This document shows positions 31,864 to 40,422 of a DNA stretch of 64,000 nt, in pieces. The position numbers were made by a program, and so were the translations under genes. The DNA is from UBA8752 sp040261275 (GTDB lineage Bacteria; Bacteroidota; Bacteroidia; Flavobacteriales_D; Sanyastnellaceae), in the NCBI GenBank assembly GCA_040261275.1, contig JBDQOI010000011.1, forward strand, positions 1 to 64,000, read 5' to 3'. The notes beneath the pieces are model-generated. The model was not told where the DNA came from, made no database searches, and was given only the letters and a program-made list of their open reading frames with translations. The first letter of the stretch is position 1, and every line of letters starts with the position of its first letter.

Positions 31864-34800
31864 ATGCAATCGGCATGCCGTAACCTGTGGCGACCGCGCC
31901 GCGTATGGAGCAATATGGCCCCCCGTCACTGGCTCCTTCTCACCCTTACATGGGCAGTACTCAACGTCCCTGTCCAACAGGCTGCAGCCCAGTGCCCCAT
32001 TTTCACCGGTACAGAGTCTTTCACGGCCCTGCCTGCCACCGTTGGAATCCCACATTGGTTCGAATGCATCGGAAGCGTGACCGCCGACCCGGAGCCCTTC
32101 GATTTCGAACTGACTGCCCAAACGGCAAACCACACCGGCGTCACTGTGGACTGGGGCGACGGAACCGCACCTGAATCCATCGGAAACTGGGACGGAGCGA
32201 CCCCCATCGTACACAACTACGACGCCGACAAGTGGCAAACCTTTACCATTACGGTGACCACAAACGCCTGCCCAACCGGGCAGGCGGGCATCCTCGTGTA
32301 CGAACCCGAAAATCCCGGTGCCGTACTGGTGTACGGCGACAACAATGCAGGGTGCGCTCCTTTTGAGGCCTTTCCGAAAGTGGACATCAACCTCGCATTC
32401 AGCCCCACGTGGAGCTTCAGTCTGGACTGGGGAGACGGAACCACGCCCGATGAATTCACGATGGAAGAGGTCTTGAATCAAACGACCTACGACACCCTGA
32501 AATTCACCTCCAGTGTGGGAGATGAAATTTACCGAATCCTCGGGGCCTCCCACATTTACGACGCGCAAAACTGTGCGTCAGGAGAATGCGACCATACCCT
32601 CACCCTGACCTACTCCAACTACTGCTCCGTTCGCGGTGCGAACACCCCCTATGTGCCGGGAGGCACCATCGTCGGCACGGGCTACAAGCAGGCACTGCTC
32701 GGCAATGCCTTCCTCACTTGGGACATTGACGATGCCGAGGTGGAAGTTGCGGATCCCGTCCTTTGCTGGCCGGAGAACCAGACCACCGTCAGCAATGAAT
32801 CGTGTCCCAACTGTTGCGCCGCTTCGGAGGGAAACAACGTTGCGGGCAACGGAACCGTCCGAACGGAGAAGTGGGATTTTGGTGCCGCAACCTATATCGG
32901 CAGCGGACCGGACCCCACCGATTGGATCGAATGGGGAGCTGATTGCACCAGTGCGCAGGAACACTTGCTGTCCTTTCCCGCCCCAGGCATCTATACCGTG
33001 AAACTCTACACGCAGAATCACTGTGGAATCGACACCGTCACGCAGGACATCATGGTGACTCCACCGCCTACTGTTGGGGTGACGGCGGACATCACCACCC
33101 TCTGCCCCGGCGAGCCTTTCCAATTCGAATCGGTCAGCTGGTCTTCCGACCCGCCCTTGACTGCGGCAGACGTCAGCTTCAACTTCACCTTTGGTGACGG
33201 GCCCTATTCCATGACCATACCCATGGTGGGTGGCATTATCCCCTTTTCTGGAATTCCGTCCCAGCCCGGCCACGTGTACGACGCCGCAGGCACCTATGAC
33301 GCCGCGGTCCAGGTCTTCGCCACATTGGCACCAGGCTGCATGGGCACCGCCTCCATTCCGGTCACGGTTCTCACACCTCCCACCGCCGACTTCAGCCTCC
33401 CTGGAGATACCTGTTCGGACAACCTCACCGTTCAGCCGACCGACGCCTCCATCGACGCCGTCGGTTACACGTGGACTTTGGACGGCACGGGCACCATCGG
33501 CACAGGTCCCACCCCTCCGACCACCGTCCTGAATGGCCCGGGAACCTTCACCTTCGAGCTGGAAGTGGAATCTGCCAATGGCTGCCTCGATTCGCACAGC
33601 GAAAACCTCGTGCTCGCAGGTATTCCCGAAGCCGCATTTGTGGCGGAGGACGCCTGCTTTGGCAGCGAGATTACCCTGGATGCCTCCGCATCCATCGCCG
33701 ACCCCACCCAAGGAGGTCCGATTACAGCCTTTGAATGGACCGCGGGGGATGTGGAGTTGACGGGCGAAACCGCCACATTCACACCCTCCACCTCCGGAAC
33801 GGTTTCCGTCACCCTAAAAGTGACCACGGCAGCGGGATGTGCAGATTCGGTGGGTACTTCCGTCGAGATCCTGCCCCGTCCTGAAGTGGTCTTCGCCACG
33901 CAGGACACGGCGGGCTGTAGCCCCTTCACCATCCCACTCGCAGCGAGTGACACTACAGGCACGGTGAACTCCAATCAATTGACCTGGTCCTTTGGTCATG
34001 GCAATGCATCACAACTCGACCCCAACGGAACCCACACGTGGCCGGTGAACACCAGTGCCGACACGGTGCACTACACCGTCATGGTGGAGGCGGGAACCGG
34101 AACCTGCTCAGACGTGGAGAGCATCACCGTTGCCGTCGCCCCGGAACCCTTTGTACAGACCACCGGCGGCGAAATCTGCAGTGGAACTGCCTTCACCTTC
34201 GCCGGCAATGCGTTCAATTTGGGCGAAGGCGGCACTTGGTTCTGGGAGGTCGACAACGTTTGGTCAGAAGGCGCCCAGGACTATGGGACCATCACCAGCG
34301 ATTTCGAAGGCTTCTCTTACGACTTCATCAACCCGGATCAAATCACCGATACCGTTTCGGTGCAGGTGGATGTGTTCCGTTCCAACGGCTGCACCGCCTC
34401 GAATTCAGCGACCATCCTGGTCCGGCCCTCTTTCACCCCGGAAGTGCAGAACGAGGAAGGGTGCGCCCCCCTCGCGGTCACCGCACCCAATCAGGTCGCC
34501 CTTTCCATGGATTGGGATTTCGGCGATCCGGACAACCCCGATGCTCCGGGCGCTACGGCCCATCTCTATCCCACACCGGGCACCTACACGGTCTCCGCCA
34601 CGGGGATGAGCGTTTTCGGCTGCAATGGCAGCGCCCAATCCACCGTAGTGGTCCACAACACCCCCAATCCCGGTATCTCCGCTGAAGATGTTCTCTGTGC
34701 TCCTGATCCCGTTCACCCGTTGCGCACCGATGCTGGAGAGGATGGGGCCACCGAATGGGCATTGCAAGTGGACCTGTCGACCACCTACCCCTGGAACGGT

Positions 34801-36837
34801 GCGGTCGATACCTTGTTGAACCTCGCGCCCGGGGCGCATGTGCTCACCGTCATTGCTACCAATGCGGAAGGGTGCAGCGCAGAAGCCAGCACCAGCGTGC
34901 TGGTTCAAGAAGAAGTGACCGCCGGGTTCAGCCTGCCGGAAGGCGGGTGCGAGCCCATCGCCTTTGGCGTGGAAGACATCGATATCAGCAACGGTGCGGT
35001 TGCAACGTGGATCGTCGACACTCCCTTCGGGACAGATACGCTTTCCGGCAACGCACCTTCCGCACCTCCATGGACGGCGGAACCCGGGGCTCCCGGCATG
35101 CCGGGTACCACAGCGGAATACCACGTGGGGCTCACTGTGGTGGACCCCTTGACGGGTTGCACCGCTTTGGCGAGTGATTCCATCATCGTCGAGCCCCAAC
35201 CCGTGGGGCAGCTCGTCATCGACGGACTCAGCGGTTGTGACGTTCAGGCCACCTTCAGTTACACGGGCACTGCCGACACCCTGATTTGGGACTTTGGTGA
35301 CCCCTTCGCACCGGAAACCGAAGTCACAACGGTCTCCACGGTTTCCCACGCCTACCCCAATCCACTCGGCACAGGTTACTTGACCATGGCCACGGTAACC
35401 GCCCTTTCCGAAGGGTGCGCAGATATAGATGCCGTGACGTTGGACATACCCTCCGTACCCGTTGCACAATTCAGCATACCCGACACTTTGTGCCGCGGAG
35501 ACATCGTCACCTTGGAAAACCAGTCCACCGGCATTCCCCTGGATTTGGGAACGGCCGGAGGGGCCTGGACATGGACCTTGGGGTCCGATACCCTCATCGG
35601 CTTCGAACCCACCGGTCCCTTGGCAGGAGATGACCTGCTGGGAAATGACCCCGTATCCAATGCGCTGCTGGACGTGACATTGAACGTGATCCATCCGGAA
35701 AACGGATGCCAGGATCAGATAACAGGACAAGTACTGGTACTGGGCCAGCCCCAAGCCAGCTTCCTGCTCACCCCGGACGTCATCTACGACCCGCCATTCC
35801 AAACCAACCTCATCGACATGAACCAGAGCGCCGCCGGAACGTCGGTCCTCTGGAGTGCAGAGGCGGAAGGACTCATTGATGTGGCCAGCGGCACCATCAA
35901 CTGGAACGATGACGCCTATGGCACCCACTTGGTGGAAGTCACCTTGGACAATTACGGTTGCAGCGACAGCTATGCCGCCGCCATCACGCTCATTCCCCCG
36001 GCACCCGCCGTGAGTTTCGAAGGAGACACCACGAGTTGCGCACCCCTACAGGCGGTCTTTGTCGCCACGCCGGAGAGCGCCGTAGACAGTCTCATCTGGT
36101 CCTTTGGTGAAGGAACCACGCGGGTGGTCAGGGACAACCTCAACGACCCCATCGGCTTCGGTTATTTCGAACCGGGCACCTATGATGTGTGGGTCACGGC
36201 CTATGGCCCCGGGGGTACTGCCATTTCCGAGTCCCACACCGTTGTGGTTCTGGACCAGGTGAACGCCGGGTTCACCATGTTCCCCTCGGAATGCGTGGAA
36301 ACAGGCGACATCCTCGAGCTCACGCCCAATTTCTTGTACGACGACGCCATTTACATCTGGAATTTTGGTGACGGCTCAAGCACCGAAGTGCCAGAAGGCG
36401 GCATCATCACCCACACTTACACCGAGTCGGGTGACCCGGAGATTACCCTCACCGTGCAAAACGCCCTGTGCACCGACAGCACCATGCGCAGCACTTGCGT
36501 CATCGAATTCGAAGGGGGCACGGTAGGTGTGCCGTCGGCCTTTACGCCCACCTTCGGCGGCGATGGATCCGGGTCCCAAGCCTTTGGCGATGATGATTTC
36601 CGGGACAACGATGTCTTTTTCCCGCAACTTCAAGGCACTCCCATCGCCTACAGCTTTACGGTTTACAATCGGTGGGGAGAGCAGATTTTCAGCACGTCCG
36701 ACCCCAACATTGGTTGGAACGGTCATTTCCAAGGCAAACTGTGCAAACAGGATGTCTACGTCTGGCGCGTAGCCGCTGTTTTCCTCGACGGAACATCAGT
36801 GGAACAAGCCGGCGATGTCACATTGATCCGAAGATGA
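31864..36837 (+). CDS. Giant PKD-repeat surface protein with gliding-type (type B) T9SS C-terminal domain
   Basis: This is a 1657-residue secreted adhesin-like protein. A signal peptide ends near AQC (residue 43). If translation begins at the second ATG (31915, residue 18), the signal peptide would have a more normal length. The body consists of PKD-type immunoglobulin-like repeats, recognisable by WDFGDP, WSFGEG, WNFGDGSS and by repeated openings of the type GCxPF/GCxPL (for example near 155, 680, 870, 1025 and 1390). The last 100 residues (VPSAFTPTFGG, FTVYNRWGEQIF, GWNGHFQGKLCKQDVYVW, GDVTLIRR) are the gliding-motility-associated C-terminal domain, a signal for type IX secretion as in SprB. 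The PorP/SprF gene overlaps its stop. Confidence 0.92.
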   Translation: MQSACRNLWRPRRVWSNMAPRHWLLLTLTWAVLNVPVQQAAAQCPIFTGTESFTALPATVGIPHWFECIGSVTADPEPFDFELTAQTANHTGVTVDWGDGTAPESIGNWDGATPIVHNYDADKWQTFTITVTTNACPTGQAGILVYEPENPGAVLVYGDNNAGCAPFEAFPKVDINLAFSPTWSFSLDWGDGTTPDEFTMEEVLNQTTYDTLKFTSSVGDEIYRILGASHIYDAQNCASGECDHTLTLTYSNYCSVRGANTPYVPGGTIVGTGYKQALLGNAFLTWDIDDAEVEVADPVLCWPENQTTVSNESCPNCCAASEGNNVAGNGTVRTEKWDFGAATYIGSGPDPTDWIEWGADCTSAQEHLLSFPAPGIYTVKLYTQNHCGIDTVTQDIMVTPPPTVGVTADITTLCPGEPFQFESVSWSSDPPLTAADVSFNFTFGDGPYSMTIPMVGGIIPFSGIPSQPGHVYDAAGTYDAAVQVFATLAPGCMGTASIPVTVLTPPTADFSLPGDTCSDNLTVQPTDASIDAVGYTWTLDGTGTIGTGPTPPTTVLNGPGTFTFELEVESANGCLDSHSENLVLAGIPEAAFVAEDACFGSEITLDASASIADPTQGGPITAFEWTAGDVELTGETATFTPSTSGTVSVTLKVTTAAGCADSVGTSVEILPRPEVVFATQDTAGCSPFTIPLAASDTTGTVNSNQLTWSFGHGNASQLDPNGTHTWPVNTSADTVHYTVMVEAGTGTCSDVESITVAVAPEPFVQTTGGEICSGTAFTFAGNAFNLGEGGTWFWEVDNVWSEGAQDYGTITSDFEGFSYDFINPDQITDTVSVQVDVFRSNGCTASNSATILVRPSFTPEVQNEEGCAPLAVTAPNQVALSMDWDFGDPDNPDAPGATAHLYPTPGTYTVSATGMSVFGCNGSAQSTVVVHNTPNPGISAEDVLCAPDPVHPLRTDAGEDGATEWALQVDLSTTYPWNGAVDTLLNLAPGAHVLTVIATNAEGCSAEASTSVLVQEEVTAGFSLPEGGCEPIAFGVEDIDISNGAVATWIVDTPFGTDTLSGNAPSAPPWTAEPGAPGMPGTTAEYHVGLTVVDPLTGCTALASDSIIVEPQPVGQLVIDGLSGCDVQATFSYTGTADTLIWDFGDPFAPETEVTTVSTVSHAYPNPLGTGYLTMATVTALSEGCADIDAVTLDIPSVPVAQFSIPDTLCRGDIVTLENQSTGIPLDLGTAGGAWTWTLGSDTLIGFEPTGPLAGDDLLGNDPVSNALLDVTLNVIHPENGCQDQITGQVLVLGQPQASFLLTPDVIYDPPFQTNLIDMNQSAAGTSVLWSAEAEGLIDVASGTINWNDDAYGTHLVEVTLDNYGCSDSYAAAITLIPPAPAVSFEGDTTSCAPLQAVFVATPESAVDSLIWSFGEGTTRVVRDNLNDPIGFGYFEPGTYDVWVTAYGPGGTAISESHTVVVLDQVNAGFTMFPSECVETGDILELTPNFLYDDAIYIWNFGDGSSTEVPEGGIITHTYTESGDPEITLTVQNALCTDSTMRSTCVIEFEGGTVGVPSAFTPTFGGDGSGSQAFGDDDFRDNDVFFPQLQGTPIAYSFTVYNRWGEQIFSTSDPNIGWNGHFQGKLCKQDVYVWRVAAVFLDGTSVEQAGDVTLIRR

Positions 36838-37877
36838 GCGCATTGAACTCCCCCAGACTCCGCGGTGCCGCCTTCGCACTGTTCCTGCTCTTCGCCGCAG
36901 GTACGGACGCGCGTGCCCAAGATGCTCAGCTCACGCAGTTCTACGCCGCCGCGCCCCACCTGAACCCCGCTTTTGCCGGTGGCACCCTCGAGAACCGCGT
37001 GGCCTTCCATTACAGGAATCAATGGCCGGGAATTCCAGGTCGTTTCGTGACCTACGGCGCATCCTACGACGTTTTCATTCCCAAGATCAACAGCGGATTG
37101 GGCGTCATTTTCTCGTCCGATGAAGCGGGCACCGGCGCGCTGGGCTCGAGCATGTTTGCCTTCCAATACAGCTACGAGGTACCATTGGGTGAAAAACTGT
37201 CTTTCCGCCCCGGTCTCCAGCTGGGATGGGGCAGTCGCGGCTTGCTGAACTGGCAGGACCTGGTGTTCGGTGACCAACTCAACCGAGGAACCGGAGGGGC
37301 AGGTGCCACGGCATCATTGGAAGGCCTGCAAAACTTCCAGCTGGTCCGCAACTACTTCGACGTGGCCGCCGGCGGTGTCGTCTACGGCAAAAAATTCTGG
37401 CTCGGCATGAGCAGCCGCCACTTGAACAGTCCATCAGAAAGCCTCACAGATGCGACCACAGCCCCTGTTCCCATCTGGTTCAGCGCCCACGGTGGAGTCC
37501 GCATTCCTTATGTCAATGGACCCAGCGGTGCCCAACAGGACTTGCTGCTCGCCGCATCCTACCGCTCTCAAGGTGGGTTCGACCAAATGGACTTCGGGTT
37601 CAGCTTCGACAGTCCCTTCCTCACTTATGGCATCTCCTATCGCCAGATCCTGATGAAATCCGCTCCGGACGGAGCTCCCAACCACGACGCCATCTCCTTC
37701 ATCCTGGGATTGACCGAAGAAAATTTCCGGGTGGGATACAGCTATGACATCACCGTCTCCACCCTGGGGTGGGGGGTGTCCGATGGAGCGCACGAATTGA
37801 CATTGACTTACGTGTGGAAGACGCCCAGTCACCTTCGGTCCAAACCACACCGCATTCTGCCCTGCGCAGAATTCTGA
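36834..37877 (+). CDS. PorP/SprF-family type IX secretion outer-membrane protein
   Basis: The 347-residue product has a signal peptide (cleavage after ARA near 29) and the family opening QDAQLTQFYAAAPHLNPAFAG, followed by the YRNQWPGIPG motif, GLGVIFSSDEAG and a barrel ending ILPCAEF. SprF-type proteins are needed to export or anchor specific large adhesins through the type IX system, and they are usually encoded right after their client. The ATG at 36834 overlaps the PKD protein stop (ATGA), which supports that pairing. murB converges from the other side with only six bases between. Confidence 0.93.
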   Translation: MSALNSPRLRGAAFALFLLFAAGTDARAQDAQLTQFYAAAPHLNPAFAGGTLENRVAFHYRNQWPGIPGRFVTYGASYDVFIPKINSGLGVIFSSDEAGTGALGSSMFAFQYSYEVPLGEKLSFRPGLQLGWGSRGLLNWQDLVFGDQLNRGTGGAGATASLEGLQNFQLVRNYFDVAAGGVVYGKKFWLGMSSRHLNSPSESLTDATTAPVPIWFSAHGGVRIPYVNGPSGAQQDLLLAASYRSQGGFDQMDFGFSFDSPFLTYGISYRQILMKSAPDGAPNHDAISFILGLTEENFRVGYSYDITVSTLGWGVSDGAHELTLTYVWKTPSHLRSKPHRILPCAEF

Positions 37878-37883
37878 CGGCGA

Positions 37884-38906
37884 TCATCCCGCCTCTACCG
37901 GAAGCACATTCACCTCCCGTTCCAAGGAGACGCCAAAGCGCCGCTCGACATCGGCTTGCACGTCCTGAGCGAGCTGGAGCAATTCTGAGCCCTTCGCCCC
38001 TCCCTTGTGGACCAGCACCAAGGCCTGACGGTCGTGCACCCCGTGGGTTCCGCGATCGTGACCCTTCCAGCCGGCCTGGTCGATGAGCCAGCCCGCCGCC
38101 AGTTTGACACCCCCCGCCGCAGGGTAGTTCGGCAGGTCCGGATACCGTTCCTGCAGGTCCTGCGCCAAAGCTGCAGACACCACGGGATTTTTGAAGAAAC
38201 TTCCCGCATTGCCCACGACCGCAGGGTCGGGCAACTTGCTGCGCCGAATGCGGATGACCGCGTCGGAAACAGCCCGCGGGGTAGGATCCACCACACCTGC
38301 AGCCTCCAATTCTGTGCGAATGGCACCATAATCAAGTCGCAACTCGGGTACTTCGAGCAGGCGGAAGGTGACCGAAGTGATGATGAACCTGCCCTTGAGC
38401 GCCCGTTTAAATGCGCTTTCCCGGTATCCGAACGCACAATCGGAATGAGCAAACCGAACCGTTTCCCCGGTGGTCACATCCACCGCTTCCAAGGATTCGA
38501 AGCGTTCCTCAAGTTCTACGCCGTAAGCGCCGATGTTCTGCATGGGACCTGCGCCCGTGCTTCCCGGAATGAGGGAAAGGTTTTCCAATCCGTACCACCC
38601 GCGCTCCAATGCCGTCATCACGAATGCATGCCAAGGAACTCCCGCTCCGACGCGAACACGAATCTGACCATCCAAACGGCCTATTTCCTCCATACCATGG
38701 ATGGCCATCTTGAGCACCAGTCCGTCCAAGTCCGCCGCCATCAGCACATTGCTGCCCCCACCCAGCACGTGCAGCGGTGACGATTGACTCCTCTGCCATT
38801 CCAAGGCCTCCCGCACCTCTTCCACCGAACCGCAGGAAACGAAATACTCGGCCTGCGCCGGCAAGCCGAAAGTGGTCAGCTCCGCAAGGGAGCGGTGTCG
38901 GTCCAT
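37884..38906 (-). CDS. murB: UDP-N-acetylenolpyruvoylglucosamine reductase
   Basis: MurB reduces UDP-GlcNAc-enolpyruvate to UDP-MurNAc in peptidoglycan synthesis, using FAD. The 340-residue product shows LHVLGGGSNVLMA near 45, the FAD-binding GLENLSLIPGSTGAGPMQNIGAYGVEL, the catalytic serine region VGNAGSFFKNPVV and AAGWLIDQAGWKG. This is the longer type I form. The ATG at 38906 was chosen over the GTG at 38930, because a -7 box (TTATTTCG) lies between them; the GTG would be upstream of the transcription start. It follows the small unknown gene by 46 bases. Confidence 0.95.
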   Translation of the reverse strand: MDRHRSLAELTTFGLPAQAEYFVSCGSVEEVREALEWQRSQSSPLHVLGGGSNVLMAADLDGLVLKMAIHGMEEIGRLDGQIRVRVGAGVPWHAFVMTALERGWYGLENLSLIPGSTGAGPMQNIGAYGVELEERFESLEAVDVTTGETVRFAHSDCAFGYRESAFKRALKGRFIITSVTFRLLEVPELRLDYGAIRTELEAAGVVDPTPRAVSDAVIRIRRSKLPDPAVVGNAGSFFKNPVVSAALAQDLQERYPDLPNYPAAGGVKLAAGWLIDQAGWKGHDRGTHGVHDRQALVLVHKGGAKGSELLQLAQDVQADVERRFGVSLEREVNVLPVEAG

Positions 38907-38916
38907 CTGCACGGTT

Positions 38917-38924
38917 CGAAATAA
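38917..38924 (-). promoter_or_regulatory. Putative -7 promoter box TTATTTCG
   Basis: This weak match to TAnnTTTG lies ten bases before the murB ATG and inside the longer alternative frame, which argues for the shorter start. Confidence 0.4.
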
Positions 38925-38952
38925 CGGCACCGAACCGACCCAAATGTCAGGC

Positions 38953-39216
38953 TCACGCCATCGGTTTCAACCTTTCAATGTGGCGTACCCGCTCCGCATA
39001 CTCCGCTTCGCCCAATGCCACCAGAAGGCCCTCCTCCAGCCGCTGCAGCAATGCGGACACATGCAGGCGATCGGAATAGGTGCTCACCTGCGTTTCATGG
39101 CGCCGATAAACACTCCCCATGCGCTGATGCTCCACCCATCGGTCCTCGGATGGAACGGCGTAGACGGTGTTCCCATCCGGAGTGGCGAACCAAAGGGGAC
39201 GAAAGTTCTCGGACAT
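38953..39216 (-). CDS. Small hypothetical protein (87 residues)
   Basis: I do not recognise this product. It begins MSENFRPLWFATPDGNTVYA and has no signal peptide, membrane span or cysteine. It is hydrophilic, with a histidine- and arginine-rich middle (RWVEHQRMGSVYRRHETQV) and a helical, leucine-rich C-terminal third (LLQRLEEGLLVALGEAEYAE). A -7 box (TAATTTGT) lies four bases before the ATG, and murB follows 46 bases after the stop on the same strand. Both points support it being a real gene. Confidence 0.6.
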   Translation of the reverse strand: MSENFRPLWFATPDGNTVYAVPSEDRWVEHQRMGSVYRRHETQVSTYSDRLHVSALLQRLEEGLLVALGEAEYAERVRHIERLKPMA

Positions 39217-39220
39217 GGGC

Positions 39221-39228
39221 ACAAATTA
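39221..39228 (-). promoter_or_regulatory. Putative -7 promoter box TAATTTGT
   Basis: The box ends four bases before the ATG of the small unknown gene on the minus strand. Confidence 0.45.
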
Positions 39229-39265
39229 CCCCGCCGGGGTCGCTCCGATTTGCGAACTTCAGGCC

Positions 39266-39820
39266 ATGTGTCGACCCTTCCGATCTCCACGGCTCCGATG
39301 CCTGCATTTCTGGCCGCTCCTTCTCGCCTTGCTGGCTTTCAATCTCGAATCTGCTGCGCAGGACGACAGGGGATACCGCGTGGATATCGGCGACGCCGTG
39401 CCCGATTTCAAACTCACCGACCTTGAAGGCAAGACCTGGTCTCGGGAGGCGCTGATGGGCCAAGTGTACATCCTTCAATTCACCGCCTCTTGGTGTGGCG
39501 TATGCCGAAAGGAAATGCCCCATCTGGAATCACGCGTCTGGCAACGTTTCCGAAATGAAGGACTTCAATTGCTGGGTGTGGACTTGGACGAACCTGCCGA
39601 AAAGGTGCAAAGCTTAGTGGACGATACAGGGGTGACCTATCCCCTTTGTTTGGACCCTGGAGGCGGGCTCTTCAAGGAAATCACCGTTCCCAAGGCCGGG
39701 GTGACACGCAATGTTGTGGTGGATAGAACCGGACACATCGCCTTTCTCACCCGGCTGTTCAGTGAAGAGGAATTCGAAGCGATGATCGAGGCGGTAGAAG
39801 GATTGCTCCAAGGAAAATGA
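39266..39820 (+). CDS. TlpA/ResA-like thioredoxin-family periplasmic protein
   Basis: The 184-residue product has a signal peptide or anchor (about 12-31) and a thioredoxin-like domain with PDFKLTDLEGKTWSREALMG, the redox-active CGVC (C77, C80) in FTASWCGVCRKEMPHLES, and a later cis-proline region (VPKAGVTRNVVVDRTG). It should act in the periplasm on disulfides, for example in cytochrome c maturation or cysteine reduction. The ATG at 39266 gives a normal signal peptide; the open frame extends further upstream without a better start. Its stop overlaps the TPR gene start (ATGA). Confidence 0.87.
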   Translation: MCRPFRSPRLRCLHFWPLLLALLAFNLESAAQDDRGYRVDIGDAVPDFKLTDLEGKTWSREALMGQVYILQFTASWCGVCRKEMPHLESRVWQRFRNEGLQLLGVDLDEPAEKVQSLVDDTGVTYPLCLDPGGGLFKEITVPKAGVTRNVVVDRTGHIAFLTRLFSEEEFEAMIEAVEGLLQGK

Positions 39821-40422
39821 GTACGGATTTCGACACGAGGCGAAGGGAGGCGGAAAGCCTTTATGCTGACAAGCAGTGGGGCAAGGCGGAGACATGCTTC
39901 AACGCTTTGCTGGACGAGCGGTCCTCCGACAGCAACCTCATCCACGACCGGGCGGTATGCATCTTCCAGCTCGGGCGCACCAAGGAAGCCCTGCAGGAGT
40001 TCAATCGGGCAGTCGAATTGGACCCGGACAACCCTTATCGCTACTCCTCCAGGGCCTGGATTCGCGCGTCCATGAAGGACGTCGACGGCGCCATCGAGGA
40101 CTACAAAAAGGCACTCGGTCTGGATCCCGATGACGCCATTGCCCTGAATAACCTCGGTCTGCTTGAGGAACAGTACGGCATGCGCAAATCCGCCCAAGAG
40201 CGATTTCGCCGGGCCGACACCCTCATGGGCATCCTCAAAGACGCCGGGGTGGATCCCGCCCAATCCCATTCACCGGAATCCCCTGCAGGTTCAAAAAAGG
40301 AGGAGGCAGAAAATGCCACCTCAACCCCTCCCAGCATTTGGCGCGAAGTGAGCGCGGTTTTCACGAACCGCCAGCGCCGCAAGGAGTTCCTCTCCTTCAT
40401 CCGAAATGGCTTCCGCACATGA
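39817..40422 (+). CDS. Tetratricopeptide-repeat protein
   Basis: The 201-residue cytosolic product contains about four TPR units between residues 1 and 135, for example LIHDRAVCIFQLGRTKEALQ, AVELDPDNPYRYSSRAWIRA and ALGLDPDDAIALNNLGLLEE. A low-complexity linker rich in Ser, Pro and Glu follows, and the tail (TNRQRRKEFLSFIRNGFRT) is basic. TPRs mediate protein contacts; the partner is unknown. Overlapping ATGA junctions with the TlpA-like gene before and the AddB-like gene after place it in a three-gene operon. Confidence 0.83.
   Translation: MSTDFDTRRREAESLYADKQWGKAETCFNALLDERSSDSNLIHDRAVCIFQLGRTKEALQEFNRAVELDPDNPYRYSSRAWIRASMKDVDGAIEDYKKALGLDPDDAIALNNLGLLEEQYGMRKSAQERFRRADTLMGILKDAGVDPAQSHSPESPAGSKKEEAENATSTPPSIWREVSAVFTNRQRRKEFLSFIRNGFRT

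Noticed and set aside
34405..35928. 507-codon open frame on the minus strand
   Set aside because: It is antisense to the PKD protein gene. Its translation is compositionally odd and lacks a plausible start context.
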